NCBI RefSeq assembly: GCF_040932035.1 | Contig: NZ_JBFRBB010000001.1 | Span: forward strand, 2,060,210 to 2,124,209 | DNA from: Hoeflea_A sp040932035 | GTDB taxonomy: Bacteria > Pseudomonadota > Alphaproteobacteria > Rhizobiales > Rhizobiaceae | DNA length: 64,000 nucleotides | Reading direction: 5' to 3' | In this document: one piece after another, positions 19,253 to 27,821 of the stretch | How positions within the stretch are numbered: position 1 is the stretch's first letter | How the letters are laid out: every line of letters starts with the position of its first letter | The notes under the pieces: generated by a model | The model's database searches: none | Told to the model about the DNA's origin: nothing | Seen by the model: the letters and a program-made list of their open reading frames with translations, nothing else | Program-made: the position numbers and the translations under genes

Positions 19253-19411
19253 GGTCTCCGTCCGGAATCAAGCCGATATGTTGATCGCGCCAGGTGCGCT
19301 GTTCTGATTTCAATCCGTGGAATGAATGCGGGTGTAAATGTAGGACTTGCTCGCCCGATGTCGAGATATACACACCACATTGCCACCCGTTCATGACCCA
19401 AGCTGAATCAT

Positions 19412-19451
19412 TTGACAAGGCACAATAGTAGAACTAGAACATAATGTGAAC
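19412..19451. promoter_or_regulatory. SOS (LexA) box in divergent uvrA/ssb promoters
   Basis: GAAC-ATAATGT-GAAC at 19437-19451 is the alphaproteobacterial LexA operator (direct repeat GAAC-N7-GAAC, equal to GTTC-N7-GTTC on the other strand). On the plus strand TTGACA (about 19412) and TAGAAC 17 bases on could serve ssb; on the minus strand TTGTTC and TACTAT with a 17-base spacer could serve uvrA. The operator overlaps both, so LexA would block both. Confidence 0.82.
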
Positions 19452-19580
19452 AAAAAAGCTCCTGTGGATAGTTGATTGTGAGCGGACACAGACCTGCCAG
19501 ATGGTCTATGGTCGCCCGAAAATAAGGGGCATGCGCTTTGCGGCAATAAAATCCGTGCCCGCATATGTGAGGACCAGGTT

Positions 19581-20066
19581 ATGGCAGGCAGTGTCAATAA
19601 AGTAATATTGGTGGGAAATTTGGGCGCGGATCCGGAAATCCGTCGCACACAGGATGGCCGACCGATTGCCAATCTCCGTTTGGCGACGTCGGAAAACTGG
19701 CGTGACCGCAATACCGGAGAACGCCGCGAAAAAACCGAGTGGCACCGCGTGGTCATCTTCAACGAAGGTCTCTGCAAGATCGCCGAGCAATATCTGCGCA
19801 AGGGCTCAAAAGTCTATATTGAAGGGCAGTTGCAGACCCGCAAATGGCAGGACCAGAGCGGTCAGGACCGCTATTCCACGGAAGTCGTTCTGCAGGGGTT
19901 CAATTCCGCGCTCACCATGCTCGATGGCCGTGGTGAGGGTGCTCCCGGCGGTGGCGGTGGAGGCGGCGGTGGTTTCAGCGACAGCCCGCGTGATCTCGGC
20001 GGTCCTCAGGAGCCGTCACAGGAAGGTGGTTTCTCACGGGACATGGACGACGAAATACCGTTCTGA
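19581..20066 (+). CDS. ssb: Single-stranded DNA-binding protein
   Basis: 161 residues: an OB fold in the first 110 residues (AGSVNKVILVGNLGADPEIR), a glycine-rich linker, and the acidic tip DMDDEIPF that recruits partner proteins. GAGGACC precedes the ATG. The divergent position from uvrA with a shared LexA box is the usual alphaproteobacterial arrangement. Confidence 0.98.
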   Translation: MAGSVNKVILVGNLGADPEIRRTQDGRPIANLRLATSENWRDRNTGERREKTEWHRVVIFNEGLCKIAEQYLRKGSKVYIEGQLQTRKWQDQSGQDRYSTEVVLQGFNSALTMLDGRGEGAPGGGGGGGGGFSDSPRDLGGPQEPSQEGGFSRDMDDEIPF

Positions 20067-20170
20067 TCCCTCTTCCTTCCGCCAGCCGGTTTCGAATGCC
20101 TCGCATTCATGTGATTTCACCGGATGCCGCTAGCGTGCATTTATAGGCATCTGATGTCTGGGAGGAGTTC

Positions 20171-20566
20171 ATGGCGGATTCAAAATTCGGAACAATGAGC
20201 CGCGGACTGGTTTATGCAGCCGCGGCTCTGTCGTCTCTATGGTTGGTATTGCCATCCGGGGCAGGTGAAGTCGAAGTTGTCGCCGTTGATGCGGTCCAGC
20301 AATCGAATGGGCAATGGCGTTTTTCCGTTACGTTGCGCCATGATGACGAGGGCTGGGACCACTATGCCAACCGCTGGGACGTGGTTGGACCCGACGGTAC
20401 GGTTTATGGCGAACGGGTCCTTGCCCACCCCCATGAAAACGAGCAGCCCTTTACCCGCAGTCTCTCGGGCGTAACCATTCCTGGTGAGGTGACCAGTGTC
20501 GTGATACGCGGAAATGACAGTGTGCACGGTCTTGGGGGCAAGGAACTGACCGTAGATCTGGAATAG
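20171..20566 (+). CDS. Small exported protein of unknown function
   Basis: 131 residues. Residues 8-32 form a hydrophobic signal peptide ending near SGAGEVE; the mature part (about 95 residues) looks like a single beta-sandwich rich in Trp and His (HDDEGWDHYANRWDVVGPDG). GGGAGGAG upstream is a good ribosome binding site. I recognise it only as the kind of small periplasmic protein common in alphaproteobacteria. It converges on marC. Confidence 0.7.
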   Translation: MADSKFGTMSRGLVYAAAALSSLWLVLPSGAGEVEVVAVDAVQQSNGQWRFSVTLRHDDEGWDHYANRWDVVGPDGTVYGERVLAHPHENEQPFTRSLSGVTIPGEVTSVVIRGNDSVHGLGGKELTVDLE

Positions 20567-20615
20567 CTGGAGCCCGGTCCTTCTCCCGGTTTTAAAGGAT
20601 CATCGCGCGTAAACG

Positions 20616-21245
20616 TCAGCCCGTAGCCAGTGCCTTGACCCCATCGGCGACGAATTGCACCGAAAGCGCTGCCAGAAGCACCCCCAGAAGCCGTGTCAGG
20701 ATGGCGCGCCCGGTTTCGCCAAGCAGCCGGTCGAGACGGTTGGCAACGATTAAGGCCGCGAACAGCGCGATCATCACCACGAGCAAAACGCCAATCAGCC
20801 CAACCCGTTCCAGCGGTTTCGGATGTGTTGAGGACAGAAGAACGATCGCTGAGATGGAGCCTGGGCCGGCAATGAGCGGTATGGCTAGCGGGAAAGCGGC
20901 AATGTTGCGTATCTGGTCCTTTGTTACGGCCCGTTTGGCGCTTTCTTCCCGGCGCTCCTGCCGTTTCTCGAAGATCATCTCGAAGGCAATCCAAAACAGG
21001 AGCAGTCCTCCGGCCACCCGGAAGGCAGGAATCGTAATTCCAAACATCTTCAATATGCCGGAGCCGGCGATCGCAAATATCGTCAATATTATGAACGCGG
21101 TGATGCATCCCCTGAGCGCGACCTGGAACCGCTCCGCCTGACTCATGCCAACCGTCAGGGCGAGAAAAAGCGGTGCATTGCCCGGCGGGTCGAGCATGAC
21201 CATGAGCGTTACAAATGCATTCATCAGCGGATCAATCGATGCCAT
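20616..21245 (-). CDS. MarC/YchE-family integral membrane protein
   Basis: 209 residues with six hydrophobic segments and the family start MASIDPLMNAFVTLMVMLDPPGNAP. I chose the ATG at 21245, with AGAGG in front, over the upstream one, because it matches the family N-terminus. MarC proteins are inner-membrane proteins with no proven transport substrate, and the old link to multiple antibiotic resistance has been withdrawn. The gene diverges from gyrA. Confidence 0.88.
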   Translation of the reverse strand: MASIDPLMNAFVTLMVMLDPPGNAPLFLALTVGMSQAERFQVALRGCITAFIILTIFAIAGSGILKMFGITIPAFRVAGGLLLFWIAFEMIFEKRQERREESAKRAVTKDQIRNIAAFPLAIPLIAGPGSISAIVLLSSTHPKPLERVGLIGVLLVVMIALFAALIVANRLDRLLGETGRAILTRLLGVLLAALSVQFVADGVKALATG

Positions 21246-21445
21246 GGCGGCCTCTGTTAGAGCGAGAATCAACAGTTGACGAACGACGGAATACGGCAAA
21301 TTCGCCGGCTCAAAATCACCGTAATACGGGCGATTGGCCGCGATTGTGCCACACTCTTCGCGCTTTTGTGCGAGGCGGCGGAAAGATATATATTTAAACG
21401 CTTGTTTTCACTAAGAAAAAACGCATCAAATGTGACGTTTCTTAA

Positions 21446-21475
21446 TTGGCTTTTGCCGCACTGATCGTCTATAAA
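21446..21475 (+). promoter_or_regulatory. Possible sigma-70-type promoter of gyrA
   Basis: TTGGCT and TATAAA separated by 18 bases lie about 40 bases before the gyrA start in an AT-rich region. This is a pattern match only. Confidence 0.35.
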
Positions 21476-21514
21476 TGGCGCAACTGATTCTATACAAATT
21501 GACGGGCATTTTAT

Positions 21515-24298
21515 TTGTCAGAACACGATAATTCGATGACGCCTCCGTCCGATCCTCCGGGCATTGAACCAATCTCCATCATGGAGGAAATGCAGCGGTC
21601 CTATCTCGACTACGCCATGAGCGTGATCGTTAGCCGCGCATTGCCCGATGTCCGTGACGGATTGAAGCCGGTTCACAGGCGAATTCTCTATGCCATGCAT
21701 GAGGGCGGTTTCCACTGGAACCGCAAATATGTGAAGTCGTCCCGCATCATCGGTGACGTCATGGGTAAGTATCACCCCCATGGCGACCAGGCGATCTACG
21801 ACGCCATGGTGCGCATGGCGCAGGATTTTTCCATGCGCGTGCCGCTCATTGACGGGCAGGGCAATTTCGGATCAATCGACGGCGACCCGCCGGCGGCCAT
21901 GCGGTATACGGAATCGCGCCTTGCAAAGGTCGCGCACGAATTGCTCGAGGACATCGACAAGGATACCGTCGATTTTCAGGAAAACTACGACGCGTCAGCC
22001 AGGGAGCCGCGGGTCATTCCTGCCCGTTTTCCCAATCTGCTCGTCAATGGCGCGGGCGGCATCGCCGTCGGCATGGCCACGAACATTCCGCCCCACAATC
22101 TCGGTGAGGTGATCGACGGCTGCATCGCGCTGATCGACAATCCGTCGATTGAGCTTGCCGAACTGCAGCAGATCATTCCGGGACCGGATTTTCCCACCGG
22201 CGGCCTCATTTTGGGGCGCTCCGGCATCCGCTCGGCCTATGAAACCGGCCGTGGCTCCGTCGTCATGCGCGGCAGGGTCGACGTCGAGGAGATACGCGGC
22301 GACCGCGAAGCCCTGATCATCACCGAGGTTCCTTATCAGGTAAACAAGGCATCGATGATCGAGAAGATGGCCGAACTGGTGCGCGACAAGCGCATTGAAG
22401 GCATTTCGGACATCCGCGACGAGTCAGACCGCGATGGATACCGTGTCGTCATCGAATTGAAACGCGACGCCGTGGCTGATGTGGTGCTCAACCAGCTTTA
22501 CCGTTTCACGCCGCTGCAGAACTCCTTCGGCTGCAACATGGTTGCGCTCAATGGCGGCAAGCCGGAGCAGATGACCCTGCTGGACATGCTGAGGGCGTTT
22601 GTCGCCTTCCGTGAAGATGTCATCAGCCGCCGTACCAAATTCCTGCTGAACAAGGCGCGTGACCGAGCGCATGTACTGGTCGGTCTGGCAATTGCGGTCG
22701 CAAATATCGACGAGGTGATCAATCTTATACGCAAGGCGCCCGATCCCGGGACAGCCCGTACGCAGTTGATGGAGCGCCGCTGGCCGGCAAAGGACGTTGC
22801 GCCGCTCATCGTGCTGATTGATGATCCGCGCCACAGGATCAATGAGGATGGAACCTATAATCTGTCCGAAGAACAGGCACGTGCTATCCTCGAACTGCGC
22901 CTTGCACGCCTGACAGCACTTGGCCGTGACGAGATCGCCGACGAGCTCAACGAGATCGGCGCCGAGATCAAGGAATATCTCGAAATTCTGGCCTCCCGTA
23001 TTCGCATTCTGGAGATCGTCAAGACTGAGCTGACCGATGTTCGTGAGGAATTTGCCACACCGCGCCGCACCGAGATCACCGAAGGTGGCGCGGATATGGA
23101 CGATGAGGACCTCATTGCGCGTGAAGATATGGTCGTCACGGTTTCGCATTCTGGTTACATCAAGCGCGTGCCGCTTGCGACTTACCGGGCTCAGCGGCGC
23201 GGCGGCAAGGGACGATCCGGCATGTCGACCCGTGACGAGGATTTTGTCACGCGTCTGTTTGTTGCAAATACCCACACGCCCGTCCTGTTCTTCTCCTCGC
23301 GTGGCATCGTATACAAGGAAAAGGTCTGGCGCCTTCCAATAGGCTCCCCGCAGGCACGCGGCAAAGCGCTCATCAACATGCTGCCGCTCAAACAGGGAGA
23401 ACGCATCACCTCGATCATGCCGTTGCCGGAAGACGAGGAAAGCTGGAGCCAGCTTGATGTCATGTTCTCGACCACCCGCGGCACTGTCAGAAGGAACAAG
23501 TTGTCGGATTTCGTGCAGGTCAACCGCAATGGCAAGATCGCCATGAAGCTGGACGACGAGAAGGACGAAATCCTCAATGTCGAAACCTGCAGCGAGCATG
23601 ACGACGTGCTTTTGACGACCGCGCTGGGGCAGTGCATTCGCTTCCCGGTGACCGATGTGCGAGTCTTTGCCGGCCGCAACTCGATCGGCGTGCGCGGCAT
23701 ATCGCTTGCAGATGGCGACAATGTCATCTCCATGGCGATCCTCACGCATGTTGAAGCAACACCGGCCGAGCGCGGCGCCTACATAAAATGGAGCCGCGCC
23801 GACGATGTGGAACTGGTTGGAGAAGACGCGTCGGCCGGTTCGGGAGAAGAACCGTTTACCGAAGAACGGGCGCTTGAGTTGCAGTCTCGCGAACAATTCG
23901 TGCTGACCGTCAGCGAAAAGGGTTATGGCAAGCGTTCGTCATCGTATGACTTCCGCATTTCAGGCAGGGGCGGCAAGGGCATCCGGGCGACCGATACCAG
24001 CAAGGTGGATGAAATTGGCCCGCTGGTAGCCACATTCCCGGTCGAGAATGAAGATCAGATCATGCTGGTTTCCGATGGCGGGCAGCTCATCCGTGTACCG
24101 GTAGACGGTATTCGCTTTGCAAGCCGGGCAACCAAGGGTGTGACGATTTTCTCGACGTCCAAGAAGGAAAAGGTTGTTTCGGTAGAGCGCATCAGTGAAC
24201 CGGAAGACGACGAGGAAAACGGAAACGGCGAAGAAATCGTCGTGGAAGGCGGCGCTGTTTCGGAGGGTTCTGCCGAAGGAAATGGAAGCGAAGAATAA
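21515..24298 (+). CDS. gyrA: DNA gyrase subunit A
   Basis: About 927 residues. The catalytic Tyr lies in AAMRYTESRL, and the GyrA box QRRGGKG is present before the C-terminal beta-pinwheel, which distinguishes it from ParC. The C-terminal tail is acidic. The first possible start is a TTG at 21515; an ATG at 21536 is a plausible alternative and neither has a good ribosome binding site. In the quinolone region the sequence is GDQAIYD, with Gln at the position of E. coli Ser83 and Asp87 kept. Confidence 0.97.
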   Translation: MSEHDNSMTPPSDPPGIEPISIMEEMQRSYLDYAMSVIVSRALPDVRDGLKPVHRRILYAMHEGGFHWNRKYVKSSRIIGDVMGKYHPHGDQAIYDAMVRMAQDFSMRVPLIDGQGNFGSIDGDPPAAMRYTESRLAKVAHELLEDIDKDTVDFQENYDASAREPRVIPARFPNLLVNGAGGIAVGMATNIPPHNLGEVIDGCIALIDNPSIELAELQQIIPGPDFPTGGLILGRSGIRSAYETGRGSVVMRGRVDVEEIRGDREALIITEVPYQVNKASMIEKMAELVRDKRIEGISDIRDESDRDGYRVVIELKRDAVADVVLNQLYRFTPLQNSFGCNMVALNGGKPEQMTLLDMLRAFVAFREDVISRRTKFLLNKARDRAHVLVGLAIAVANIDEVINLIRKAPDPGTARTQLMERRWPAKDVAPLIVLIDDPRHRINEDGTYNLSEEQARAILELRLARLTALGRDEIADELNEIGAEIKEYLEILASRIRILEIVKTELTDVREEFATPRRTEITEGGADMDDEDLIAREDMVVTVSHSGYIKRVPLATYRAQRRGGKGRSGMSTRDEDFVTRLFVANTHTPVLFFSSRGIVYKEKVWRLPIGSPQARGKALINMLPLKQGERITSIMPLPEDEESWSQLDVMFSTTRGTVRRNKLSDFVQVNRNGKIAMKLDDEKDEILNVETCSEHDDVLLTTALGQCIRFPVTDVRVFAGRNSIGVRGISLADGDNVISMAILTHVEATPAERGAYIKWSRADDVELVGEDASAGSGEEPFTEERALELQSREQFVLTVSEKGYGKRSSSYDFRISGRGGKGIRATDTSKVDEIGPLVATFPVENEDQIMLVSDGGQLIRVPVDGIRFASRATKGVTIFSTSKKEKVVSVERISEPEDDEENGNGEEIVVEGGAVSEGSAEGNGSEE

Positions 24299-24301
24299 AA
24301 A

Positions 24302-24330
24302 AATCCGGATGGTAAGAGCCCATCCGGATT
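24302..24330. terminator. Terminator between gyrA and the small membrane-protein genes
   Basis: An 11-bp perfect stem AATCCGGATGG/CCATCCGGATT with a 7-nt loop. The run of seven A on the left becomes a T-run on the minus strand, so it is best placed to end transcription coming from the small genes at 24387-24823; it may also act weakly behind gyrA. Confidence 0.8.
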
Positions 24331-24386
24331 AGTGGGGGACTTGATTGGAGGTCATTGAGTCCCTGGGTATATTCAAAGCAGTACGG

Positions 24387-24521
24387 TTATCTTTTCGTCC
24401 GGCTGCGCGCCCTTTCAGTCGCTTCGACCTGTTCGCGATGCATAGCCATCATAGCCGCGCCCATGGTCGCCAGAAACATCGAGGCGATCAGAACCGCAAG
24501 AACCGTCAGCGCTGTAATCAT
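24387..24521 (-). CDS. 44-residue single-pass membrane protein, unknown
   Basis: The minus strand has AAGGAG 6 bases before an ATG at 24521. The product begins MITALTVLAVLIASMFLATMG, a single hydrophobic helix, followed by a basic, charged tail ending RARSRTKR, so the C-terminus is probably cytoplasmic. A terminator oriented for this strand lies about 60 bases downstream. The ribosome binding site and terminator make it a likely real small gene. I know of no function. Confidence 0.65.
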   Translation of the reverse strand: MITALTVLAVLIASMFLATMGAAMMAMHREQVEATERARSRTKR

Positions 24522-24700
24522 TTTTGTCTCCTTGATGTCATATGCCGAATGATCATCTAGTGCACATATGCGCCCTTGACACTTGATATGGTGCCTCTGG
24601 CGGCAACCTTCAATGCTATCAATTGCGATGTGATCTTTTGGCCCGCCTTGCACACGGCCTTGTGATCACCGGCTAACGACTTGATTCCCCTCCGAGCCGC

Positions 24701-24823
24701 TCAGTTGCGGATGCGATTTCTGACTGGCTGACGCTCGCCCGACGATGATGCCAGAGCAATCGCAGCGGCAATGCTGATCGTAACGAAAAGCGTAGCAACG
24801 AATAATAAAAAGAGCATTGTCAT
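24701..24823 (-). CDS. 40-residue single-pass membrane protein, unknown
   Basis: An ATG at 24823 with GAGAGGAA directly upstream opens a 40-codon frame: MTMLFLLFVATLFVTISIAA, a hydrophobic helix, then a short polar and basic tail (GERQPVRNRIRN). Its plan (N-terminal helix, basic tail) matches the 44-residue gene 180 bases downstream on the same strand, though the sequences differ. It is too short for most gene finders. Confidence 0.55.
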   Translation of the reverse strand: MTMLFLLFVATLFVTISIAAAIALASSSGERQPVRNRIRN

Positions 24824-25029
24824 TTCCTCTCGAATTGTCTCGATTAATTTAGGAAATGGTCTCTGAAGCACGCCTGAAACCGCCGTTCAGGCTGCATTCA
24901 TGTGATTTGCACGGCCTCACGCCGCCCTTAGGGGAGTTGCTGGTTTGTTTTGCTTGCACCATCGGCTGGGGCATGACAAAAGCTGTTCGGTATAGGTCCG
25001 CTGAACGGGCCGAGAATTGCGAGATGCCC

Positions 25030-25521
25030 ATGCCGATTGCATTTTATCCCGGATCCTTTGATCCGATAACCAATGGTCACTTGGACGTATTGATCCAGGC
25101 GTTGAACGTCTCGGATACGGTTGTTGTCGGCATCGGAATTGAGGCATCGAAAAAACCGCTATTCACGTTCGATGAGCGCGCTGATCTCATCAAGGAGTCG
25201 CTCGCAGACATCGTTCCCGGCCAGGAAGACCGGGTTTCCGTGGTTGCTTTTAGCAACCTGGCTATCGATGCGGCACGCAAAGCCGGTGCCACGATACTGA
25301 TGCGGGGGCTGCGTGACGGCTCCGATCTTGACTATGAGATGCAGATGGCTGGTATGAACCGCGAGATGGCGCCGGAAATTCAGACTGTGTTTTTGCCGGC
25401 AAGCCCGCTTAACCGGCCCATTACTGCCACATTGGTACGGCAGATCGCGGCTATGGGTGGTGATGTGAGCGCATTTGTACCGGCGCCGGTGCTTGCTGCC
25501 CTGAAGGAAAGACAATCCTGA
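25030..25521 (+). CDS. coaD: Phosphopantetheine adenylyltransferase
   Basis: 163 residues starting MPIAFYPGSFDPITNGHLDV; the T/S-x-G-H nucleotide-binding motif (TNGH) and the C-terminal region SPLNRPITATLVRQIA, matching the family ISSTxVR site, are present. It adenylylates 4'-phosphopantetheine to dephospho-CoA. ATG codons at 25024 and 25030 are both possible; GAG six bases before 25030 favours the second. The order gyrA-coaD-ppiA-ppiB-queA-tgt is usual in Rhizobiales. Confidence 0.95.
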   Translation: MPIAFYPGSFDPITNGHLDVLIQALNVSDTVVVGIGIEASKKPLFTFDERADLIKESLADIVPGQEDRVSVVAFSNLAIDAARKAGATILMRGLRDGSDLDYEMQMAGMNREMAPEIQTVFLPASPLNRPITATLVRQIAAMGGDVSAFVPAPVLAALKERQS

Positions 25522-25576
25522 GCGAACCGCATTGACCGGGTTCACAATAGCCGTTTCGAGGACTTACGGAGTTATC

Positions 25577-26152
25577 ATGAAATTTCTCAGACCATTGGCC
25601 GTCGCGGCCATGATTGCCGTCGGCCTGCTTTCTTTTGCACACGCCGAAATCGATCCGGAAAACAAGATGACCATCACGTTGAAAGACGGTGACGTGGTGA
25701 TAGAGCTGCTGCCCGACGTCGCTCCCGAGCATGTCGCGCGCATCAAGGAGCTTGCCAACGCCGGAGAATACGACAATGTCGCTTTCCATCGCGTGATTGA
25801 AGGCTTCATGGCCCAGACGGGCGATGTCGAATATGGTGACCTCGAAGGAGGTTACAATGCACGCCTGGTCGGAACCGGCGGTTCGAGCGAGCCGGATCTG
25901 AAGCAGGAGTTTTCAGATATCGCGTTTGAAAAGGGTGTCGTCGGAATGGCGCGTTCCAGCAATCCCAATTCCGCGAATTCGCAGTTCTTCATTATGTTTG
26001 ACCGCAGCGCCAACCTCGACGGCGGATATACCGTATTCGGCCGTGTGGTTGACGGCATGGAACATGTAGACAATATCAAGCGCGGAAACAGGGCTGCCAA
26101 TGGCGCTGTCCAGAACCCGGATCGGATGATTAAGGTTCGGGTCGGCGGATAG
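25577..26152 (+). CDS. ppiA: Periplasmic peptidyl-prolyl cis-trans isomerase (cyclophilin)
   Basis: 191 residues. Residues 1-23 (MKFLRPLAVAAMIAVGLLSFAHA) are a signal peptide, so the enzyme is periplasmic. The cyclophilin core shows FHRVIEGFMAQTGD with the catalytic Arg and NSANSQFFIMF. The ATG at 25577 follows GGAG and fits the signal peptide. A cytosolic paralogue follows 20 bases later. Confidence 0.92.
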   Translation: MKFLRPLAVAAMIAVGLLSFAHAEIDPENKMTITLKDGDVVIELLPDVAPEHVARIKELANAGEYDNVAFHRVIEGFMAQTGDVEYGDLEGGYNARLVGTGGSSEPDLKQEFSDIAFEKGVVGMARSSNPNSANSQFFIMFDRSANLDGGYTVFGRVVDGMEHVDNIKRGNRAANGAVQNPDRMIKVRVGG

Positions 26153-26172
26153 ACAATAAACAGGAGATCACA

Positions 26173-26646
26173 ATGGCCGACTACAAGGACCCGGAAAACA
26201 CCATCGTCATGGAAACCAGCAAAGGCAAGATCGTTATCGAACTGCTGCCTGACCTGGCGCCGAACCATGTCGCGCGCATCAAGGAACTTTCCCGTGAAAA
26301 TTTCTACGACGGTATCGTTTTTCATCGGGTTATCGATGGGTTTATGGCCCAGACCGGCGATCCGACCGGAACCGGCATGGGCGGCTCGGACAAACCCGAC
26401 CTTCAGGCCGAATTCTCCAATTTGAATCATGTGCGCGGAACCTGCTCGATGGCCCGCTCGCAAAATCCGAACTCGGCCAATTCGCAGTTCTTCATCTGCT
26501 TTGACGAAGCGCCATGGCTTAACCGCCAGTACAGCGCCTGGGGTCAGGTGATAGAGGGCATGGATGTCGTCGACCAGATCAAGCGCGGCGAACCCGTACA
26601 GGATCCAGACAGCATCACGACGATGCGTGTTGCTGCTGACATCTGA
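26173..26646 (+). CDS. ppiB: Cytoplasmic peptidyl-prolyl cis-trans isomerase (cyclophilin)
   Basis: 157 residues with no signal peptide. The cyclophilin motifs FHRVIDGFMAQTGDPTGTG and NSANSQFFICF are complete, and AGGAG precedes the start. It closely resembles the upstream ppiA, pointing to an old tandem duplication with division between periplasm and cytoplasm. A strong terminator follows. Confidence 0.95.
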   Translation: MADYKDPENTIVMETSKGKIVIELLPDLAPNHVARIKELSRENFYDGIVFHRVIDGFMAQTGDPTGTGMGGSDKPDLQAEFSNLNHVRGTCSMARSQNPNSANSQFFICFDEAPWLNRQYSAWGQVIEGMDVVDQIKRGEPVQDPDSITTMRVAADI

Positions 26647-26667
26647 CAAAATCGCTATTAAACAATG

Positions 26668-26704
26668 CAGCGCCCGTTTCATCAGAAGCGGGCGCTGATT
26701 TTTT
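26668..26704 (+). terminator. Rho-independent terminator behind ppiB
   Basis: A 9-bp stem CAGCGCCCG/CGGGCGCTG followed by ATTTTTTG. It should separate ppiA-ppiB from queA-tgt, whose start is only 20 bases downstream. Confidence 0.9.
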
Positions 26705-26723
26705 GAAGAGCCCGAGCGACCGA

Positions 26724-27821
26724 ATGCGTGTTGACCTGTTTGATTTCGAACTGCCCGAGAGCGCCATTGCATTGCGCCCCGCGGTACCGCGCCATAGTGC
26801 AAAGCTATTGGTTGTCGATCCGTTGAAAGGGGTGTCGGACAGCAGTGTCATCGAACTTGAAAAATTCCTGCGACCCGGCGATGCGCTGGTATTGAATGAT
26901 ACCAAGGTCATCCCGGCGCAACTTGAAGGCACAAGGCGGCGCGAAACAGCGGAAGGAGAGGCGGTCTCGCACATTTCCGCAACGCTTCATATGCGAACCG
27001 GGCCAGACCGCTGGAAGGCCTTTGTACGGCCGGCCAAACGCATGAAAGTCGGCGACCGGTTCAGTTTCGGCTCGCAAAACGATGTCTGTTTCGGCGCAAG
27101 CTTGGACGGTGCGATCGTAAGCAAGGGCGACGCCGGCGAGGTGGAACTGAAATTCGACTTTTCAGGCGCCGCGCTCGATCACGCGATCCTGTCGAACGGT
27201 CATGTGCCCTTGCCGCCATACATCGCCTCCAAACGCGACGATGACGATCGCGACCGTAAGGACTACCAGACCGTCTATGCGCGCGAGGAAGGGGCTGTCG
27301 CAGCTCCCACAGCCGGCCTGCACTTTACCGACGAACTTTTCGAGCGCCTGGAAAATGCGGGTATTGAACGTCATTTTGTGACACTGCACGTCGGTGCCGG
27401 CACGTTCCTGCCTGTCAAGGCGGACGACACGGACGATCACGTCATGCACGCCGAAATCGGTGAAGTGCCCGCAGAAACAGCTGCCGCACTAAATGCTGTC
27501 AAGGCGAGGGGGGGACGTATTGTTTCGATTGGAACGACATCGCTGCGGCTTCTTGAAAGCGCCAGCGACGATGATGGAACACTGCAGCCCTGGAGCGGTG
27601 CCACCGATATCTTCATTACACCGGGCTATCGCTTTCGCTTTGTCGATATGCTGATGACCAATTTTCATCTGCCGCGATCCACGCTTTTCATGCTGGTTTG
27701 CGCATTTTCCGGCTACGACGTGATGCAGAACGCCTATCGCCATGCGATAGAAAGCGGCTACCGGTTCTATTCCTACGGCGATTCAAGCCTGTTGATGAGA
27801 GCGGACGAGAAAAACACATGA
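26724..27821 (+). CDS. queA: S-adenosylmethionine:tRNA ribosyltransferase-isomerase QueA
   Basis: 365 residues. MRVDLFDFELPESAIALRP is the family start, followed by LVLNDTKVIPAQL and the C-terminal MLMTNFHLPRSTLFMLV. It turns preQ1 in tRNA into epoxyqueuosine. The ATG at 26724 fits the family; an upstream TTG lies inside the terminator. It overlaps tgt by ATGA, so both queuosine genes form one transcription unit. Confidence 0.96.
   Translation: MRVDLFDFELPESAIALRPAVPRHSAKLLVVDPLKGVSDSSVIELEKFLRPGDALVLNDTKVIPAQLEGTRRRETAEGEAVSHISATLHMRTGPDRWKAFVRPAKRMKVGDRFSFGSQNDVCFGASLDGAIVSKGDAGEVELKFDFSGAALDHAILSNGHVPLPPYIASKRDDDDRDRKDYQTVYAREEGAVAAPTAGLHFTDELFERLENAGIERHFVTLHVGAGTFLPVKADDTDDHVMHAEIGEVPAETAAALNAVKARGGRIVSIGTTSLRLLESASDDDGTLQPWSGATDIFITPGYRFRFVDMLMTNFHLPRSTLFMLVCAFSGYDVMQNAYRHAIESGYRFYSYGDSSLLMRADEKNT

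Noticed and set aside
22424..23896. 490-codon minus-strand frame inside gyrA
   Set aside because: Antisense shadow of a long GC-rich gene; no domain recognisable.
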